Assembly (NCBI GenBank): GCA_023263735.1
Contig: JALQUQ010000148.1
Span: 1 to 6,542 of the forward strand
Reading direction: 5' to 3'
Source of the DNA: Paracoccaceae bacterium
Lineage (GTDB): Bacteria; Pseudomonadota; Alphaproteobacteria; Rhodobacterales; Rhodobacteraceae
DNA length: 6,542 nucleotides
Positions 5,108 to 6,542 of this stretch are shown here, one piece after another. The position numbers and the translations under genes are program-made. The notes under the pieces are model-generated. The model searched no databases and was not told the DNA's origin. It saw only the letters and a list, made by a program, of their open reading frames with translations. Positions within the stretch are counted from its first letter, which is position 1. Every line of letters begins with the position of its first letter.

Positions 5108-6542
5108 TCAAGTGCGGATGCCCGCGAATTTTGCCTGCCACTCGGTCCGCTCTTCATCGGTGATCTTGCGGAACAGGTTTTCCGGAACCGAGAAGGGGGC
5201 GCCGGGGGCAAGGCTGCGCGCGGCGTCAGAGATATGTTCGGGCCAGGTCCAGTCGTCGCAGTGCATCGCGGCCATCATCGTTGCGGCGGCGTCGGGGATA
5301 AAGGGCTGCGACAACACGGCGTAAAGCCGGATCAGATTCATCGACAGGCGGATTTGCGCGGCGGCTTGGGCCGGATCGGTCTTGATCATGGACCATGGCG
5401 CGGCGGACTGCAGATATTCGTTGCCCGCGACCCAGATCGCGCGCAGTTCGGCCGCGGCTTTGCGCACCTCCATCGCGGACATGTAGGTTTCGTAATCGCG
5501 GATGCGGGCGCCCAGATCGGCGATCAGCGCGGTTTCCTGCGGGCCGAATTCGCCGCCTTCGGGGATGGTATCCCCCAGCTTCGACTTGGCGAATTTGGTC
5601 ACGCGGCTGACAAAGTTGCCCAGAACGTCAGCCAGATCCTTGTTGACCGAGGCCTGGAAGTTTTCCCAGGTGAATTCGGCATCCGAGGATTCGGGGGCAT
5701 GCGACAAGAGCCACCAGCGCCAGTAATCCGACGGCAGGATCGACAGGGCCTGATCCATGAACACGCCCCGCCCGCGCGAGGTGGAGAACTGGCCGCCATC
5801 ATAGTTGAGATAGTTGAAGGATTTCAGGTAATCGACCATCTTCCACGGCTCGCCCGATCCCAGCAGGGTGGCGGGGAAGGAAAGCGTGTGGAAGGGGACG
5901 TTGTCCTTGCCCATGAACTGGTAATAGGTCACGTCGGCGGCACCTTTGTCGGTGCGCCACCAGCGTTCCCAGGCGGCATCGTCAAGGCCATTGGCATCGG
6001 CCCATTCGGCGGTGCCCGCGATATATTCGATGGGGGCGTCGAACCAGACGTAAAAGACCTTGCCCTCCATCCCGGGCCAGGGTTGGTCGCCCTTTTTCAC
6101 CGGAATGCCCCAATGCAGATCGCGGGTGATGCCGCGATCTTGCAGGCCGTCGCCATCGTTCAGCCATTTCTTGGCGATCGAGGTGGTCAGGATCGGCCAA
6201 TCGGCTTTGGAGTCGATCCAGCTTTCCAGCTTTTCCTTGAGCGCACGCTGCATCAGGTACAGATGCTTGGTTTCCCGCAGTTCAAGGTTTTTCGAGCCCG
6301 AAATCGTTGAATGCGGGTCGATCAGATCGGTCGGGTCCAGCTGTTTGGTGCAATTGTCGCATTGGTCGCCCCGGGCCGAGTCATAGCCGCAGTTCGGGCA
6401 GGTGCCTTCGACATACCGGTCGGGCAGGAAGCGGCCGTCGTCGATGGAATAGATCATCTTTTCCGTCACTTCGCGGATCAGACCGGCCTCCGCCAGTTTG
6501 CCGGCGAAATGTTGGGTCAGCTTGTGGTTGCGCTGGCTGGAC
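5108..6542 (-). CDS. metG: Methionyl-tRNA synthetase MetG, N-terminal part beyond the window
   Basis: MetRS charges initiator and elongator tRNA-Met with methionine in the cytoplasm. The frame stays open to the right edge, so about 477 C-terminal residues are visible and the start, including the HIGH motif, is outside. Numbering from the GTG complementary to 6467-6469 (an internal Val, not the start), there is a zinc knuckle CPNC...CDNC at 24-40, the conserved WGIPV at 120-124, the [14 protein letters not shown] segment at 182-195, and the KMSKS-equivalent QFSTSRG at 227-233. An anticodon-binding helical domain follows, with FTWENF at 266-271 and the SAAPW motif at about 355-359. The protein ends without the EMAP-like tRNA-binding extension found in E. 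coli MetRS, as is usual for the shorter alphaproteobacterial enzymes. It converges on ruvB across a shared terminator. It appears intact in the visible part. Confidence 0.96.
   Translation of the reverse strand, partial: SSQRNHKLTQHFAGKLAEAGLIREVTEKMIYSIDDGRFLPDRYVEGTCPNCGYDSARGDQCDNCTKQLDPTDLIDPHSTISGSKNLELRETKHLYLMQRALKEKLESWIDSKADWPILTTSIAKKWLNDGDGLQDRGITRDLHWGIPVKKGDQPWPGMEGKVFYVWFDAPIEYIAGTAEWADANGLDDAAWERWWRTDKGAADVTYYQFMGKDNVPFHTLSFPATLLGSGEPWKMVDYLKSFNYLNYDGGQFSTSRGRGVFMDQALSILPSDYWRWWLLSHAPESSDAEFTWENFQASVNKDLADVLGNFVSRVTKFAKSKLGDTIPEGGEFGPQETALIADLGARIRDYETYMSAMEVRKAAAELRAIWVAGNEYLQSAAPWSMIKTDPAQAAAQIRLSMNLIRLYAVLSQPFIPDAAATMMAAMHCDDWTWPEHISDAARSLAPGAPFSVPENLFRKITDEERTEWQAKFAGIRT

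Noticed and set aside
5057..6310. A 417-residue open frame on the + strand opposite metG
   Set aside because: It is fully antisense to the clearly conserved MetRS gene, has no family-like sequence, and arises from G+C-rich codon bias. Its start also overlaps the ruvB terminator.

Overview
The window looks like chromosomal DNA from an alphaproteobacterium, most likely a member of the Rhodobacterales (Rhodobacter, Paracoccus or Roseobacter type). The reasons are the high G+C content, the sequence character of PrmA, RuvB and MetRS, a short DUF1127 protein of the kind common in this order, and an intergenic element that resembles a repeat I associate with Rhodobacterales genomes. There is no sign of a phage, transposon, CRISPR array, rRNA or tRNA.

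Layout from left to right. The 3' part of prmA (ribosomal protein L11 methyltransferase) runs off the left edge on the + strand. It is followed on the same strand by a small, unrecognised single-membrane-segment protein (749-1126). A hairpin at 1114-1143 separates that gene from a convergent DUF1127 gene on the - strand (1167-1370). A 320-base divergent spacer (1371-1690) follows, holding a possible LexA-type direct repeat. Then comes the Holliday-junction resolution block on the + strand: ruvC and ruvA share an ATGA overlap, a 142-base spacer carries a hairpin, a likely family-wide repeat and a very G-rich stretch, and then the membrane protease gene htpX precedes ruvB. A strong rho-independent terminator follows ruvB. 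The last 1.4 kb is the 3' part of metG (methionyl-tRNA synthetase) on the - strand, entering from the right edge.

How the genes work together: RuvA and RuvB form the branch-migration motor on Holliday junctions and RuvC cuts them. All three proteins keep the catalytic or structural residues I can check. HtpX is an inner-membrane quality-control protease with no known direct role in recombination, and its position between ruvA and ruvB is the main structural oddity here. PrmA and MetG are housekeeping translation genes.

This is mostly ordinary conserved chromosome and I found no convincing new biological system. The items most worth a second look are non-coding: the G-quadruplex-capable htpX leader, the intergenic repeat after ruvA, and the LexA-like box before ruvC.
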